Below, piece by piece: positions 43,651 to 52,787 of a stretch of 64,000 nt of DNA. Both the position numbers and the translations under genes were made by a program. The notes beneath the pieces were generated by a model. That model was not told the origin of the DNA. It did no database searches and worked only from the letters and a program-made list of their open reading frames with translations. The first letter of the stretch is position 1; every line of letters begins with the position of its first letter. The stretch comes from Rhodococcus oxybenzonivorans (GTDB lineage Bacteria; Actinomycetota; Actinomycetes; Mycobacteriales; Mycobacteriaceae), in contig NZ_CP021354.1 of assembly GCF_003130705.1 (NCBI RefSeq), forward strand, positions 4,774,001-4,838,000, read 5' to 3'.

Positions 43651-44895
43651 ATGAAGAATTCGTACGACGCCCTGATCGTCGGTGCGGGTCATGCCGGCGC
43701 CCACACCGCGCTAGCTTTGCGACAGAACGGTTTCGGCGGCAGTGTCGCGCTGTTGGGTGACGAGCCCGAACCGCCTTACGAGCGGCCACCGCTCTCCAAG
43801 GAGTTCCTCAACGGTGACAAGCAGTTCGACCGACTATTGATCCGCCCGGTGCCATTTTGGGCAGAACGCGCCGTGCAGATGCTGCCTGGTCGCCGCGTAG
43901 TCGCCGTTGATCCCGTCGCTCGCACGGTGGGAACCACCGCGGGCGAGGAATTCACCTACGGTCGGCTGGTGTGGGCCACTGGCGGGCGGGCGCGCGCGCT
44001 GACCTGCCCCGGCGCGGGGGCTGCAGGTGTCCACAGCCTGCGGACTCGAGCCGACGCCGAGCGGATCCAACTCGCACTGCCCGACATTCAACATGTCGTG
44101 ATCATCGGCGGTGGTTACATCGGCTTGGAAGTGGCCGCGGCGCTGGCGACAAAGGGCAAGAGCGTGACCGTGCTGGAGGCTTGTGAGAGGGTACTCGCAC
44201 GCGTAGCCGGCGAGGAGCTTTCGCGGTTCTACGAAGCCGAGCATCGTGCGCGAGGCGTCGACGTCCGACTCGGCGCGAAGGTCGACGCCATCGAGACGAA
44301 AGACGGGCGCGTCACGGGCGTTTGCCTCGCCGACGGCACAGTTTTACCAGCAGAGATGGTGGTCGTGGGCATCGGCATCATCCCGGCGGTCGAGCCTCTG
44401 GTCGACGCCGGCGCCGAGGGAGGCAACGGCGTCGCAGTCGATGCATTCATGCGCACCAGCCTGCCGGACGTCTTGGCCGTTGGTGACTGCGCGTTCCACG
44501 CGAACCCGTTCGCCGACGGAGAGCGCGTTCGACTCGAGTCGGTTCAGAACGCCGTGGACACGGCCGCCACGGCGGGACGCACCCTGGTTGGCAATCCACT
44601 TCCGTACCACGCGGTGCCGTGGTTCTGGTCGAACCAGTTCGACTTGAAGCTGCAGACCATGGGTTTGTCGACCGGTTACGACCAAACGGTGGTACGTGGC
44701 GAGATGGCGACACGCAGCTTTTCCCTCGTCTACCTGCGGCGCGGACGGGTGATCGCCCTGGACTGCATCAATGCCACTCGAGATTTCGCGCAGGGACGGG
44801 CCTTGGTGACAGAGGGCGCGCAGATCGAGCCAGCCCTGTTGGCGGACGCTTCCATTCCGCTCAAACAGGCCAAGGTGATGGGCGCGCCCGCCTGA
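43651..44895 (+). CDS. NAD(P)H ferredoxin reductase (putidaredoxin reductase type)
   Basis: A 414-residue FAD protein of the ThcD/CamA class. The FAD fold I-V-G-A-G-H-A-G is at residues ~9-16. The Y-E-R-P-P-L-S-K-E segment is near 45, the NAD-binding I-I-G-G-G-Y-I-G-L-E is near 150, and D-V-L-A-V-G-D-C-A near 270 closes the FAD site. Its ATG is one base after the ferredoxin stop, so translation is coupled. It reduces the ferredoxin for the P450 and may also feed the Rieske ferredoxin, which has no reductase of its own here. Confidence 0.93.
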   Translation: MKNSYDALIVGAGHAGAHTALALRQNGFGGSVALLGDEPEPPYERPPLSKEFLNGDKQFDRLLIRPVPFWAERAVQMLPGRRVVAVDPVARTVGTTAGEEFTYGRLVWATGGRARALTCPGAGAAGVHSLRTRADAERIQLALPDIQHVVIIGGGYIGLEVAAALATKGKSVTVLEACERVLARVAGEELSRFYEAEHRARGVDVRLGAKVDAIETKDGRVTGVCLADGTVLPAEMVVVGIGIIPAVEPLVDAGAEGGNGVAVDAFMRTSLPDVLAVGDCAFHANPFADGERVRLESVQNAVDTAATAGRTLVGNPLPYHAVPWFWSNQFDLKLQTMGLSTGYDQTVVRGEMATRSFSLVYLRRGRVIALDCINATRDFAQGRALVTEGAQIEPALLADASIPLKQAKVMGAPA

Positions 44896-45009
44896 ATAGC
44901 GCGCTGCACCTTCGACATTCTCGCACGAACCGTCCCATGGACGACCAAATAGGGCCGGCCTCCCAACGTCCGGTTCACCAGTTCGCCGACAGCCACGATG
45001 TAAGGAAAC

Positions 45010-46251
45010 ATGATGGACACCCAACACTCAGACCAGCCAATCAGTTTCGCCGACCCAGACGTCTATGCTTGCCCGTTCCCTGCCTACGATCGCCTGCGTG
45101 AAGAGCAGCCGGTGTACTGCGATCCGAAGTCCGGCCATTACGTCCTCACGCGATACGACGATGTGCGCAAGGCCATGCTGAACGTCGCCGCGCTGAGCAA
45201 CAACACGGGGGTGATGGGCGATCGCTGGGCATCGGAGGCCAACCATCTGTTCGAGACGGAAGGCTGGTTGCCGATGAACACGCTGGTATCCAACGACCCA
45301 CCGGGCCACCGGGCCTACCGCGCTCTGGTCGACAAAGTATTCACGACACAAAAGGTACGGAGCCTGGAACCGCGCATTCAGCAACTCGTCGACGAGCTGA
45401 TCGACGACTTCGTGGGACTTTCCGAGATCGACTTCCTCGCCGCGTTCGCGGTGCCACTGCCGATGTACGTGATCTCCGAGCAGCTGGGCGTGGCGCACGA
45501 GGACCGAGCGCAGTTCAAGCATTGGTCCGACGTGGCCATGGAGAGCATGAACCCATTGGTGACGCCGGAGCGCCAAATCGTTCTGGCGCGAGAACTGATC
45601 GCGATGCAGCGTTACATGGCGCGCCAAATCGATCGCGTGCGTGCGACGCCCGACGACAAGCTGTTGAGCCGCTTGGCGAATTCAGAGACCGAGGGGCGGC
45701 GGCTCGATATGCGCGAACTGCAGAGCTTGATCCTGCAGATCCTGGTGGCCGGCAACGAGACGACGACGACGACGCTGGCACTTGGCATGAAGACATTGAT
45801 CGAGCGTCCCGATCTTGCCGACACCGTCCGCCGCGATCCCGGATACGCCCAACTGTTCGTGGAGGAAACGCTGCGTGTCACGGCGCCGCTGCAGACACTG
45901 TTTCGACGGGCGCTCGCCGACGTCGAGATCGGGGGCGTGACGATTCCCCTCGGTTCGATGGTCGAAGTGCGGTTCGGCGCCGCGAACCGCGACCCACGGC
46001 AGTTCGCCTGCCCGGCGGACGTCGATTTGGACCGCCCGAACAGCGCGAGCCACCTCAGCTTCGGGGCTGGCATCCACATGTGCGTCGGTAATCAGCTTGC
46101 GCGAGCGGAGCTTCGGCTTGCGTTCCAAACCTTGACTCGGCGGCTGACCGGCTTCCGCACGACACGGGGCAGCGACAGCCTGCACTGGATGGACAACTAC
46201 ACCGCGTACGGGCCGGACCGGATGTGGATGACATTCGAGGTGCAAGGGTAA
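45010..46251 (+). CDS. Cytochrome P450
   Basis: A soluble bacterial class I P450 of 413 residues. The I-helix oxygen-activation motif reads A-G-N-E-T-T, with Glu in place of the more common Asp. The K-helix E-T-L-R is about 290. The haem loop F-G-A-G-I-H-M-C-V-G has the thiolate Cys near 357. AAGGAA precedes the ATG. The P450 family number cannot be assigned by eye. With its own ferredoxin and reductase in the operon it forms a complete hydroxylase for a hydrophobic catabolic substrate, plausibly the first oxidation step. Confidence 0.95.
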   Translation: MMDTQHSDQPISFADPDVYACPFPAYDRLREEQPVYCDPKSGHYVLTRYDDVRKAMLNVAALSNNTGVMGDRWASEANHLFETEGWLPMNTLVSNDPPGHRAYRALVDKVFTTQKVRSLEPRIQQLVDELIDDFVGLSEIDFLAAFAVPLPMYVISEQLGVAHEDRAQFKHWSDVAMESMNPLVTPERQIVLARELIAMQRYMARQIDRVRATPDDKLLSRLANSETEGRRLDMRELQSLILQILVAGNETTTTTLALGMKTLIERPDLADTVRRDPGYAQLFVEETLRVTAPLQTLFRRALADVEIGGVTIPLGSMVEVRFGAANRDPRQFACPADVDLDRPNSASHLSFGAGIHMCVGNQLARAELRLAFQTLTRRLTGFRTTRGSDSLHWMDNYTAYGPDRMWMTFEVQG

Positions 46252-46382
46252 CGACGACTGCTACTCGGACGCGGGTACCGGAGAGTGGGGTGACGCCCGC
46301 GTCCGGCAGACAGTCGAATGCTTCGTCCACGAGTGACCTCGAATGTGTCCACACCGCCGAAATGCTCCAATCGCGAACTGTA

Positions 46383-46473
46383 TTGCGCTACAGACACTTC
46401 AGGGATACAATGGAGCTGTAGCGGGACAATGACAGCCTTCCTAGCCTGAGGATGCATTTGTCCCGCTACAGCT
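46383..46473 (+). other. Promoter-like element followed by a 16-bp inverted repeat
   Basis: TTGCGC (46383-46388), exactly 17 bases, then TACAAT (46406-46411) resembles a vegetative promoter. Right after it AGCTGTAGCGGGACAA (46414-46429) is repeated inverted and perfect at 46458-46473 around 28 bases. It lies in the 268-base gap between convergent P450 and ADH-like genes. Possibilities are a short structured RNA, a bidirectional terminator, or a MITE-like relic with TGTAGCGGGACAA ends. Confidence 0.4.
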
Positions 46474-46519
46474 TTCCTCGTCTCTCCCGGCCAACCTGAA
46501 TTCGGCTACCGACCCCACA

Positions 46520-47647
46520 TCACAGCGCACTCTCGAGCACTCGCTCGAGGTCGTGTTCATTTACGCGGAACGTAGTCCCTGCGGAAGCGAAGTCACTCAT
46601 CGCGGCCCTGGCGAGATCTGTCAGATCCGTGGGTGCGACGCCGATCTCGCTCAGCCGGCGGGGCTTCGAGAGGTCCGCCAGCAGCTTCTCCGCAGCTACC
46701 GATGCAGGCACCGAGCCGAAAACATCCTTTAATGCGGAAACAGCAGACGGGTCGCGACGGATCACCAAATCGAGTACGTGCGGAAGCACAATGGCGTCCA
46801 CTACGCCGTTATGGACATGGACTTGGTGACCGATGGTGTGCGAAAGCGCAGCGGTGAGGCCCCCGCCGGCCGAGTCCGTTCCGTCGCCGACAAGCAAGGC
46901 AAGGACGGACAATTCGATCCTGACGTCCGGATCGTGCGGGTTGTCGGCGAGCGCACGGATACGGCCGGGAAGGTGACGGGCGGCGTAGCCGAGAGCCGCG
47001 TCGGCGAAAAGATTTCGCCGCTTGGTAGTGAGCCCCTCGACGGCCATGACAAGCGCATTCACGGCGGCGTCGCGGACTACGGTGTCGGGAGCGCCTACCA
47101 TCAGCGCGGGGTCGACGATCACACAGCGGGCCCGCGTACCGGGATCGAACAGCGCAATACGCTCGGACAATTCCGTATGGGTGACAGCGGATCCGGCCTT
47201 CGTTGCCGCCGTCGTCGGCGTGGTCGGGAGAACCACCATCGGCAGCTTGGGCCGGTTCAGACGCGGACTGACGAGCTGGCCTCGGTCGTTGCGATGCGTT
47301 GCGAGTGCCGCGAGGTCTTTACCCTCGGCGCGAACAATGTTCGCAGCCCTGGCCGTAACCATGGCCGAACCGCCCCCGACGACCACCACCGCATCGGCGG
47401 TAGCCAGCTCATCCGCCGCAGCAAGGACCGTGTCGATCGGGCTGTGTGGACGGACGTCACTGATGACACCCGCCAGGTCGCGGCCGGCGGCCCGGGCGAC
47501 GAACTCGATGAGGGTACCGTCCCGCGCAACACTGGGTGCACAGACCAGCACGGGCCGAGCCGAACCGCACCGATCGAGTTCAGCAGCGAGGTGTTCGGCG
47601 CCCCAGTGGACACGCAGCGCCGCGCGGAAGAAGGTCCGGACGCTCAC
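46520..47647 (-). CDS. Iron-containing alcohol dehydrogenase / maleylacetate reductase homologue lacking metal ligands
   Basis: A 375-residue protein of the group III ADH fold. The N-terminal nucleotide site G-G-G-S-A-M-V-T is at residues 91-98 and the helical C-terminal domain aligns over its full length. The four metal ligands of family members (E. coli FucO Asp196, His200, His263, His277) align with Asn197, Met201, Ala266 and Asn280. Only the His267 equivalent (His270) is kept. A metal-dependent dehydrogenase reaction is therefore unlikely. It may be a metal-free reductase or a binding protein. Its ATG overlaps the acyl-CoA dehydrogenase stop, so it belongs to the dehydrogenase-pair operon. 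Confidence 0.82.
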   Translation of the reverse strand: MSVRTFFRAALRVHWGAEHLAAELDRCGSARPVLVCAPSVARDGTLIEFVARAAGRDLAGVISDVRPHSPIDTVLAAADELATADAVVVVGGGSAMVTARAANIVRAEGKDLAALATHRNDRGQLVSPRLNRPKLPMVVLPTTPTTAATKAGSAVTHTELSERIALFDPGTRARCVIVDPALMVGAPDTVVRDAAVNALVMAVEGLTTKRRNLFADAALGYAARHLPGRIRALADNPHDPDVRIELSVLALLVGDGTDSAGGGLTAALSHTIGHQVHVHNGVVDAIVLPHVLDLVIRRDPSAVSALKDVFGSVPASVAAEKLLADLSKPRRLSEIGVAPTDLTDLARAAMSDFASAGTTFRVNEHDLERVLESAL

Positions 47648-48744
47648 GACGGCCCGTCGATCCCTATTCGGACGGCGAGCCGGTCCAGTTCACGGTCGAC
47701 CGTGGTGAAGAGCCGAGCCGAGGTCAGCGTGCGCTTGTAGTAGAGGTGTCCTGGGTGTTCCCAGGTGTAGCCGATACCACCGAGCACCTGCAGTGCAGAC
47801 GAGGCCACCCGGACGGCACAATCCGAGACGTGTGCGTGCGTCATCGCAGCTAATTCCTCTGGGTCATCAGCGTTCTCCGTGAGGCTCCACACCCCGTACC
47901 GCGCAACGTCCCGGGCGGTCTCCACGTCCACCAACATGTCGGCAAGCAGATGCTTGAGCGCCTGGAAGCTGCCGATCGCGCGCCCGAACTGTTGCCGCTC
48001 ACGCGCGTGCGACAGTGCGAGATGGAGAGCCCCGCGAGCAACACCAGCCTGCTCAGCGGCCAGGAGGACGGCAGGCACTGCGCGGGCCCGACGGAGCGCG
48101 GCGGCGTCGAGGTGTTCGTGCGCCAACATGGCCGGGGCGCCCGTGACATGAATGGTGCCGAGAGGCCGCGTGGGATCGAGGGCCGACTCCGGGTGCACGT
48201 CGAGGCCGGTGGTTCCCCGGGTGACGCCGAAGATTCGCTCACCTTGTGGGGTGTGCGCGGCAATCAACACCAGACCGGCCTGTTCGGCATGCGGTACATG
48301 TGCGATCCGGCCATGGAGCAGCCAGCCACCCGGCCCCTGCTCTGCTCGAACGACATCGTCCGCACTCGCAGGGTCGGCCCACGTTCCGACGAGTTCTCCG
48401 GCCGCCAGCCCACCGAGCCACTTACGCGCCTGGTCGCCCACGCCTGCTTGCAGCGCAGCGACCGCAGCACCTGCGCTGGCCAGAAGCGGTTGAGTCGATA
48501 CACTCTGCCCGGCCGCCTCCAGCACGACGGCGAGGTCGACGAGAGTGCCGCCTCCACCCCCGTCCGACTCGCCTACCGCAATGCCGGCCAGACCGAGTTC
48601 GCCCGTCAGCTGCCCCCATACCGCGGGGTCGGCCGTGGTCTTGCCGGCGAGCACGGCCTCGTGGTCGGCAGCGCGTGCGCGCTCGAAGAAGCGGCCGGCG
48701 TGCTGCGCCAGGTCCTGTTGGTCGTCGGTAAGATTAAACCGCAT
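47644..48744 (-). CDS. Acyl-CoA dehydrogenase, short subunit type
   Basis: A 366-residue acyl-CoA dehydrogenase homologue. M-R-F-N-L-T-D-D-Q-Q-D-L at the N-terminus and the Q-V-L-G-G-I-G-Y-T-W-E-H segment near 325 are typical. The C-terminus reads S-A-R-L-F-T-T-V-D-R, without the usual Glu-Gly-Thr base. It directly follows a larger homologue whose stop lies inside its ribosome-binding region. This pairing resembles alpha2beta2 dehydrogenases of steroid side-chain degradation (FadE28/FadE29 type), where one subunit lacks the catalytic base. AGGAGG six bases before the ATG fixes the start. Confidence 0.85.
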   Translation of the reverse strand: MRFNLTDDQQDLAQHAGRFFERARAADHEAVLAGKTTADPAVWGQLTGELGLAGIAVGESDGGGGGTLVDLAVVLEAAGQSVSTQPLLASAGAAVAALQAGVGDQARKWLGGLAAGELVGTWADPASADDVVRAEQGPGGWLLHGRIAHVPHAEQAGLVLIAAHTPQGERIFGVTRGTTGLDVHPESALDPTRPLGTIHVTGAPAMLAHEHLDAAALRRARAVPAVLLAAEQAGVARGALHLALSHARERQQFGRAIGSFQALKHLLADMLVDVETARDVARYGVWSLTENADDPEELAAMTHAHVSDCAVRVASSALQVLGGIGYTWEHPGHLYYKRTLTSARLFTTVDRELDRLAVRIGIDGPS

Positions 48745-50002
48745 TTCTTTCCTCCTGCCTCGGCTCCTTGTGAACTGGTAACTGCCGCGGCTCGCGGGGC
48801 AGACCGAGCACACGTTCGGCAAGCGTGTTGCGCTGTATCTGCAGAGAGCCGCCGTAGACCGTTCCAGGGCGGGCGTGCAATGCATCGTCGACCCAGGCCG
48901 TGGCTGATGCAGCATCGAGACCGCGTGGTTGCGGACCGAGAGCTGCGACCGCACCGGGCCCATCGAGGCTCAGGGCGGATCGCCCGAGAAGGTCGAGGGC
49001 GAGTTCGGTAACACGTTGGCGGTACAAAGACATGAACATCTTCGTGACCGAGGATTCGGGGCCGGGCGGGTCTCCCGACACTCCTGCCGAAAGGCTACGT
49101 AGCGCGAGGCAGCGCAGCACGTGTACGTCGGCACGGCACCGAGCGATGCGCCGCCGGAGTCCCCGGTCTCTCGCGCCACCCGTCGCGCGGGCGAGTTCGA
49201 TGAGCCTCTCGACTTCGATTCGGGCTGCGGCGGCGGCCGCCAACCCACCTGCACCTCGCTCGAAACCCAGCAGGCCGAGTGCAACCTGCGCCCCGTTACC
49301 GATGCCGCCCACCACATGTTCATCCGAGGCGACCGCGTCGGTGAGAAACACCTCGGCAAACTCCGTTTCACCCGCCATGTTCTTGATGCCGCGCACTGTC
49401 ACACCCGGCTGATCGATCGGCAGCAACATGAAGCTGAGCCCCTTACCGCCGGGGAGGGCGGGATCGGTCCGAACCAGCGCGAACAGCCAGTTGGCGCTGA
49501 GCCCGGCCGTTTGCCAGATCTTCTGGCCGTTGATGATCCACGAATCTCCCTGCCGCACAGCCCTCGTCCGAACATTGAACAGGTCCGAACCTGCCTCTGG
49601 TTCGGAATAGCCTTGTGCCCAGGTGATTTCTCCAGAAAGGGTCCGAGGGAGAAAGAAGGCCTTCTGTGCCGCCGAACCGTAGTGCATCAGCGTCGGGCCG
49701 AGAAGCACCATCCCGTTCGCGTCGTTCGCAGTCGGGAATTGGGGGGCGCCCGCTTCCGCAAGCTCTTCGGTGACGATCGACTGCTCGATCAATGTCAAGC
49801 CACCGCCGCCGTACTCCGCCGGCCAACCGGGCGCAAGGAGTCCATGCTCGAGAAGAGTCGCCCGCCATTCCGACCGGAATGTCGCGCGCTCCCCCTCGGA
49901 CAGAGCACCGAATCCATGCCAATCAGGACCCAAAAGTCGTGCTAGAAGCTCACGCACCTCCATCCGGTAGCGCTGCTCAGCGTCCGAGTAATGCAGATCC
50001 AT
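48734..50002 (-). CDS. Acyl-CoA dehydrogenase, long subunit type
   Basis: A 422-residue acyl-CoA dehydrogenase. Landmarks are Y-S-E-P-E-A-G-S-D-L near 145, N-G-Q-K-I-W near 170 and the C-terminal G-T-V-Y-G-G-S-L-Q-I-Q-R-N typical of FadE29-like subunits. The insert between 255 and 300 is unusually arginine- and alanine-rich. The ATG at 50002 is 11 codons inside the longest frame and better placed for a GGGAAGAG site. Its last 11 bases overlap the start of the smaller partner, so the two probably form one heteromer that oxidises a bulky acyl-CoA side chain. Confidence 0.87.
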   Translation of the reverse strand: MDLHYSDAEQRYRMEVRELLARLLGPDWHGFGALSEGERATFRSEWRATLLEHGLLAPGWPAEYGGGGLTLIEQSIVTEELAEAGAPQFPTANDANGMVLLGPTLMHYGSAAQKAFFLPRTLSGEITWAQGYSEPEAGSDLFNVRTRAVRQGDSWIINGQKIWQTAGLSANWLFALVRTDPALPGGKGLSFMLLPIDQPGVTVRGIKNMAGETEFAEVFLTDAVASDEHVVGGIGNGAQVALGLLGFERGAGGLAAAAAARIEVERLIELARATGGARDRGLRRRIARCRADVHVLRCLALRSLSAGVSGDPPGPESSVTKMFMSLYRQRVTELALDLLGRSALSLDGPGAVAALGPQPRGLDAASATAWVDDALHARPGTVYGGSLQIQRNTLAERVLGLPREPRQLPVHKEPRQEERNAV

Positions 50003-50049
50003 CGTCGTCTCTTCCCATCGCCGGGCCATCGACACTCAGTGTAGCCGAA

Positions 50050-50059
50050 TGGCATGCAT
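50050..50059. promoter_or_regulatory. Decamer operator upstream of acyl-CoA dehydrogenase pair
   Basis: TGGCATGCAT, followed by a second TGGCAT nine bases on, fits the island decamer at eight of ten positions. It lies about 50 bases upstream of the minus-strand operon start. The rest of 50003-50244 shows no gene. Confidence 0.5.
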
Positions 50060-50244
50060 TATGGCATTCTTTACGGGAGGTAGCTATCTCACGGCGACCG
50101 AAGTTCGACAGTGTCGCCCGGTACACTCGTCTGGTGCCGACGCGTCGTCGCGCCACTCACGCACGGGCAAATTTGCCCGCAGCCGGTGGCGGAGAACACT
50201 TCTCGAGATGAACTGTACGCGACCCTCACGCCTGGAGCGGACCG

Positions 50245-51723
50245 TTGATTTCGCAATTGGAGGCACATTCCCGAGTCCGTCCACAGGACCCACCACAGGA
50301 TTACATTCGCCGTGCTCGCATTGGGAGTTGCGGTGTATTCCATGCTGCAATCCCTGGTCGCACCTGTGCTGCCGACCATCACGGTGAACCTCCACACCAC
50401 ACAGAACACGGTGACGTGGGTGCTGACCGCCTACCTCCTTTCTGCCTCGATTTTCACTCCGATCCTCGGACGGATCGGGGACGCCGTCGGCAAGAAGGAA
50501 GTGCTGCTCGTGGCGCTCGGCGCTCTGGCACTCGGCTCCTTGCTCTCCGCACTCGCCGACGGAATCAGCACCATGATCGTCGCCCGCGCCATCCAGGGCG
50601 TCGGCGGCGGCATCTTGCCGCTGGCGTTCGGCATCGTGCGCGACGAGTTTCCCCGCGAAAAGGTCTCCGACGCCATCGGTCTGTTCGCCGCTTTGACAGC
50701 GGTGGGCGCCGGCTTGGGGATGGTAGTGGCCGGGCCGATCGTGAACTTCCTGGACTACTATTGGCTGTTCTGGCTGCCCATGATCATGGTGCTGCTGGCC
50801 GCCGTGCCACCGTTGTTCTCGTCCCGGAGTCGGTTTAACGCAATGGATCCCGAACAAGTGTGCTGCCCGTAGTTCTGCTGTCGGCGTGGTTGGTGTGCCT
50901 GTTGCTGGCCTTGTCGAAGGCATCGGACTGGGGGTGGACCTCCGGCATAGTAATCGGATTACTCCTGGGTGCCCTGGCCCTGGCCGTGGGGTGGTACTCG
51001 TCGAAGCGAAGGTGGCAACGCCCCTCGTCGATATGCAGATGATGCGCCTGCCTGCGGTGTGGACGACCAACCTCGTCGCACTTCTGGTCGGGGCGGGAAT
51101 GTACGCGTTCTTCGGGTTCGTACCCCAGTACGTGCAGACGCCCTCGACCGCCGGGTACGGATTCGGAGCGAGTATTGCCGAGTCCGGGCTGATCTTGCTG
51201 CCCTTCAGCGTGACGATGTTCGCGGTGGGACTCGTCTCCGGCCGACTCGCCGCCCGCGTCGGATCCAAGGCAGTCGTTATCGGGGGCACCGCCACCGCCA
51301 CCGCCGTTGTCCCGTTCGTCCTGCTCGTCGTCGCCCACGATCACAAGTGGTCGCTCTACACGGCTACCGCAATTATGGGTGCCGGTTTCGGCCCCGCCTT
51401 CGCGGCTATGGCGAGCCTCATCGTCGACGCGGTCCCCGCGGAGCACACCGGTGTCGCCTCGGGCATGAACGCTGACATCCGCACTATCGGTGGCTCGATC
51501 GGCGCCGCCCCCATGACCAGCATCGTCAACGCCGGGGGCCGACGGCTTGCCGCGGGAGGAGGGTTACACCCACGGCTTCGCCGTGCTTGCCGGCGTCACC
51601 GCGCTTGCTGTGCTCGCTGCCTCGGCCATCGCGGTCACCCATCGCGTCGGAGCATCATCCGCGAACGCACCGTCTCACCTCGAGGTGAGTGCAGCTCGCT
51701 CAGTATCTCCGGCCGTGAGGTAG
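50245..51723 (+). pseudogene. DHA2-type MFS drug/solute exporter, broken by several frameshifts
   Basis: The remains of a 14-helix MFS exporter. Frame one runs from about 50249 to 50872 with L-G-V-A-V-Y-S-M-L-Q-S-L, the G-R-I-G-D loop and R-A-I-Q-G-V-G-G-G. The next helix pair continues in a second frame (50860-51000). A third frame from about 51000 carries the region through A-S-L-I-V-D-A-V-P and T-G-V-A-S-G-M-N-A-D-I-R. The last helix (G-F-A-V-L-A-G-V-T-A-L-A) is in a fourth frame ending at 51723. At least three indels are needed, near 50850, 51000 and 51540. No start codon in frame one is convincing. Confidence 0.82.
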
Positions 51724-51749
51724 GAACAAGACCTGCCGTGGATTCAGGG

Positions 51750-52748
51750 TCACTCGCGTAGCGAGCCCGTAGTCGCGGCGGCGGTGACCTCGGCGCCCAA
51801 GTGGGACAGGGCTTCCGGTAGCGTCCCACCGCGATGCGCCACCGTTCGAGCGTAGAGCCGCCCGGCGCGGTACGACGAGCGCACCAGCGGCCCGGACATC
51901 ACACCCGCGAATCCGACCTCCTGAGCGAACTCGGCGTGACGAACGAACTCTTCGGGTTCGACCCAGCGCTCCACCGGATGGTGCCGCTTCGAAGGACGCA
52001 GATACTGCGTGATCGTAATGATGTCGCACCCGGCCGCGTGCAGGTCGGTCAACGCCTCGGTGACCTCGTCGGGTGTCTCCCCCATTCCGAGAATCAGGTT
52101 GGACTTGGTGACCAGGCCCGCCTCGCGGGCCTTCGTCAGCACCTCCAGCGAGCGCTCGTAACGGAACGCCGGCCGGATTCGCTTGAAAATCCGAGGTACC
52201 GTCTCGAGGTTGTGCGCGAGCACCTCCGGCCGGGCACCGAACACTTCACCGAGCTGGTCGTCCTGAGAGTTGAAGTCAGGGATCAGCAACTCGACTCCCG
52301 TATCCGGGTTCAGTTCATGGATCTCCCGGACCGTCTCGGCGTAGAGCCATGCGCCACCGTCTGAGAGGTCGTCACGGGCGACACCGGTAACAGTGGAGTA
52401 CCGCAGCTTCATGTGCCGCACGGACTCTGCGACACGACGGGGCTCGTCACGGTCGAGTTCGGCGGGCCGGCCTGTATCGATCAAACAGAAGTCGCAGCGC
52501 CGGGTACATTGCTCACCACCGATGAGGAACGTGGCCTCACGGTCTTCCCAGCACTCGTAGATGTTCGGGCAGCCGGCTTCCTCACATACCGTGTGCAGGC
52601 CACCGGACCGCACGATGTCCATGAGTTCCGTGTACTGCGGCCCGATTCGCGCCGTGGTGCGGATCCACTCGGGTTTGCGCTCGATCGGAGTCCGGGCGTT
52701 GCGGACCTCGAGTCGAAGCAGCTTACGGCCTTCCGGAGTGATCGTCAT
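51750..52748 (-). CDS. lipA: Lipoyl synthase (radical SAM)
   Basis: Inserts two sulphurs into octanoyl-lysine on lipoyl domains. 332 residues. The auxiliary cluster motif [12 protein letters not shown] (CX4CX5C, residues ~55-66) and the radical-SAM cluster motif C-T-R-R-C-D-F-C (CX3CX2C, ~81-88) are both complete, and the terminal R-S-S-Y-R-A-G is present. LipB is not adjacent, whereas housekeeping lipA normally sits beside lipB. This copy is 39 bases after the propionyl-CoA-synthetase-like gene under a decamer operator. It is likely a dedicated extra copy for the island lipoyl protein. Confidence 0.93.
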   Translation of the reverse strand: MTITPEGRKLLRLEVRNARTPIERKPEWIRTTARIGPQYTELMDIVRSGGLHTVCEEAGCPNIYECWEDREATFLIGGEQCTRRCDFCLIDTGRPAELDRDEPRRVAESVRHMKLRYSTVTGVARDDLSDGGAWLYAETVREIHELNPDTGVELLIPDFNSQDDQLGEVFGARPEVLAHNLETVPRIFKRIRPAFRYERSLEVLTKAREAGLVTKSNLILGMGETPDEVTEALTDLHAAGCDIITITQYLRPSKRHHPVERWVEPEEFVRHAEFAQEVGFAGVMSGPLVRSSYRAGRLYARTVAHRGGTLPEALSHLGAEVTAAATTGSLRE

Positions 52749-52787
52749 TCGTGTTCTCCCCTCCGTTCGAGCTAGTGTCCGGCGAAG

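Noticed and set aside
46520..47647. Annotation as a functional maleylacetate reductase
   Set aside because: The fold fits, but all four metal-ligand positions are substituted and no aromatic ring-cleavage genes (such as hydroxyquinol dioxygenase) are present.
50084..51301. A long minus-strand frame opposite the broken MFS gene
   Set aside because: It is composition-driven and His/Gly-rich. The plus strand shows ordered transmembrane helices in successive frames.
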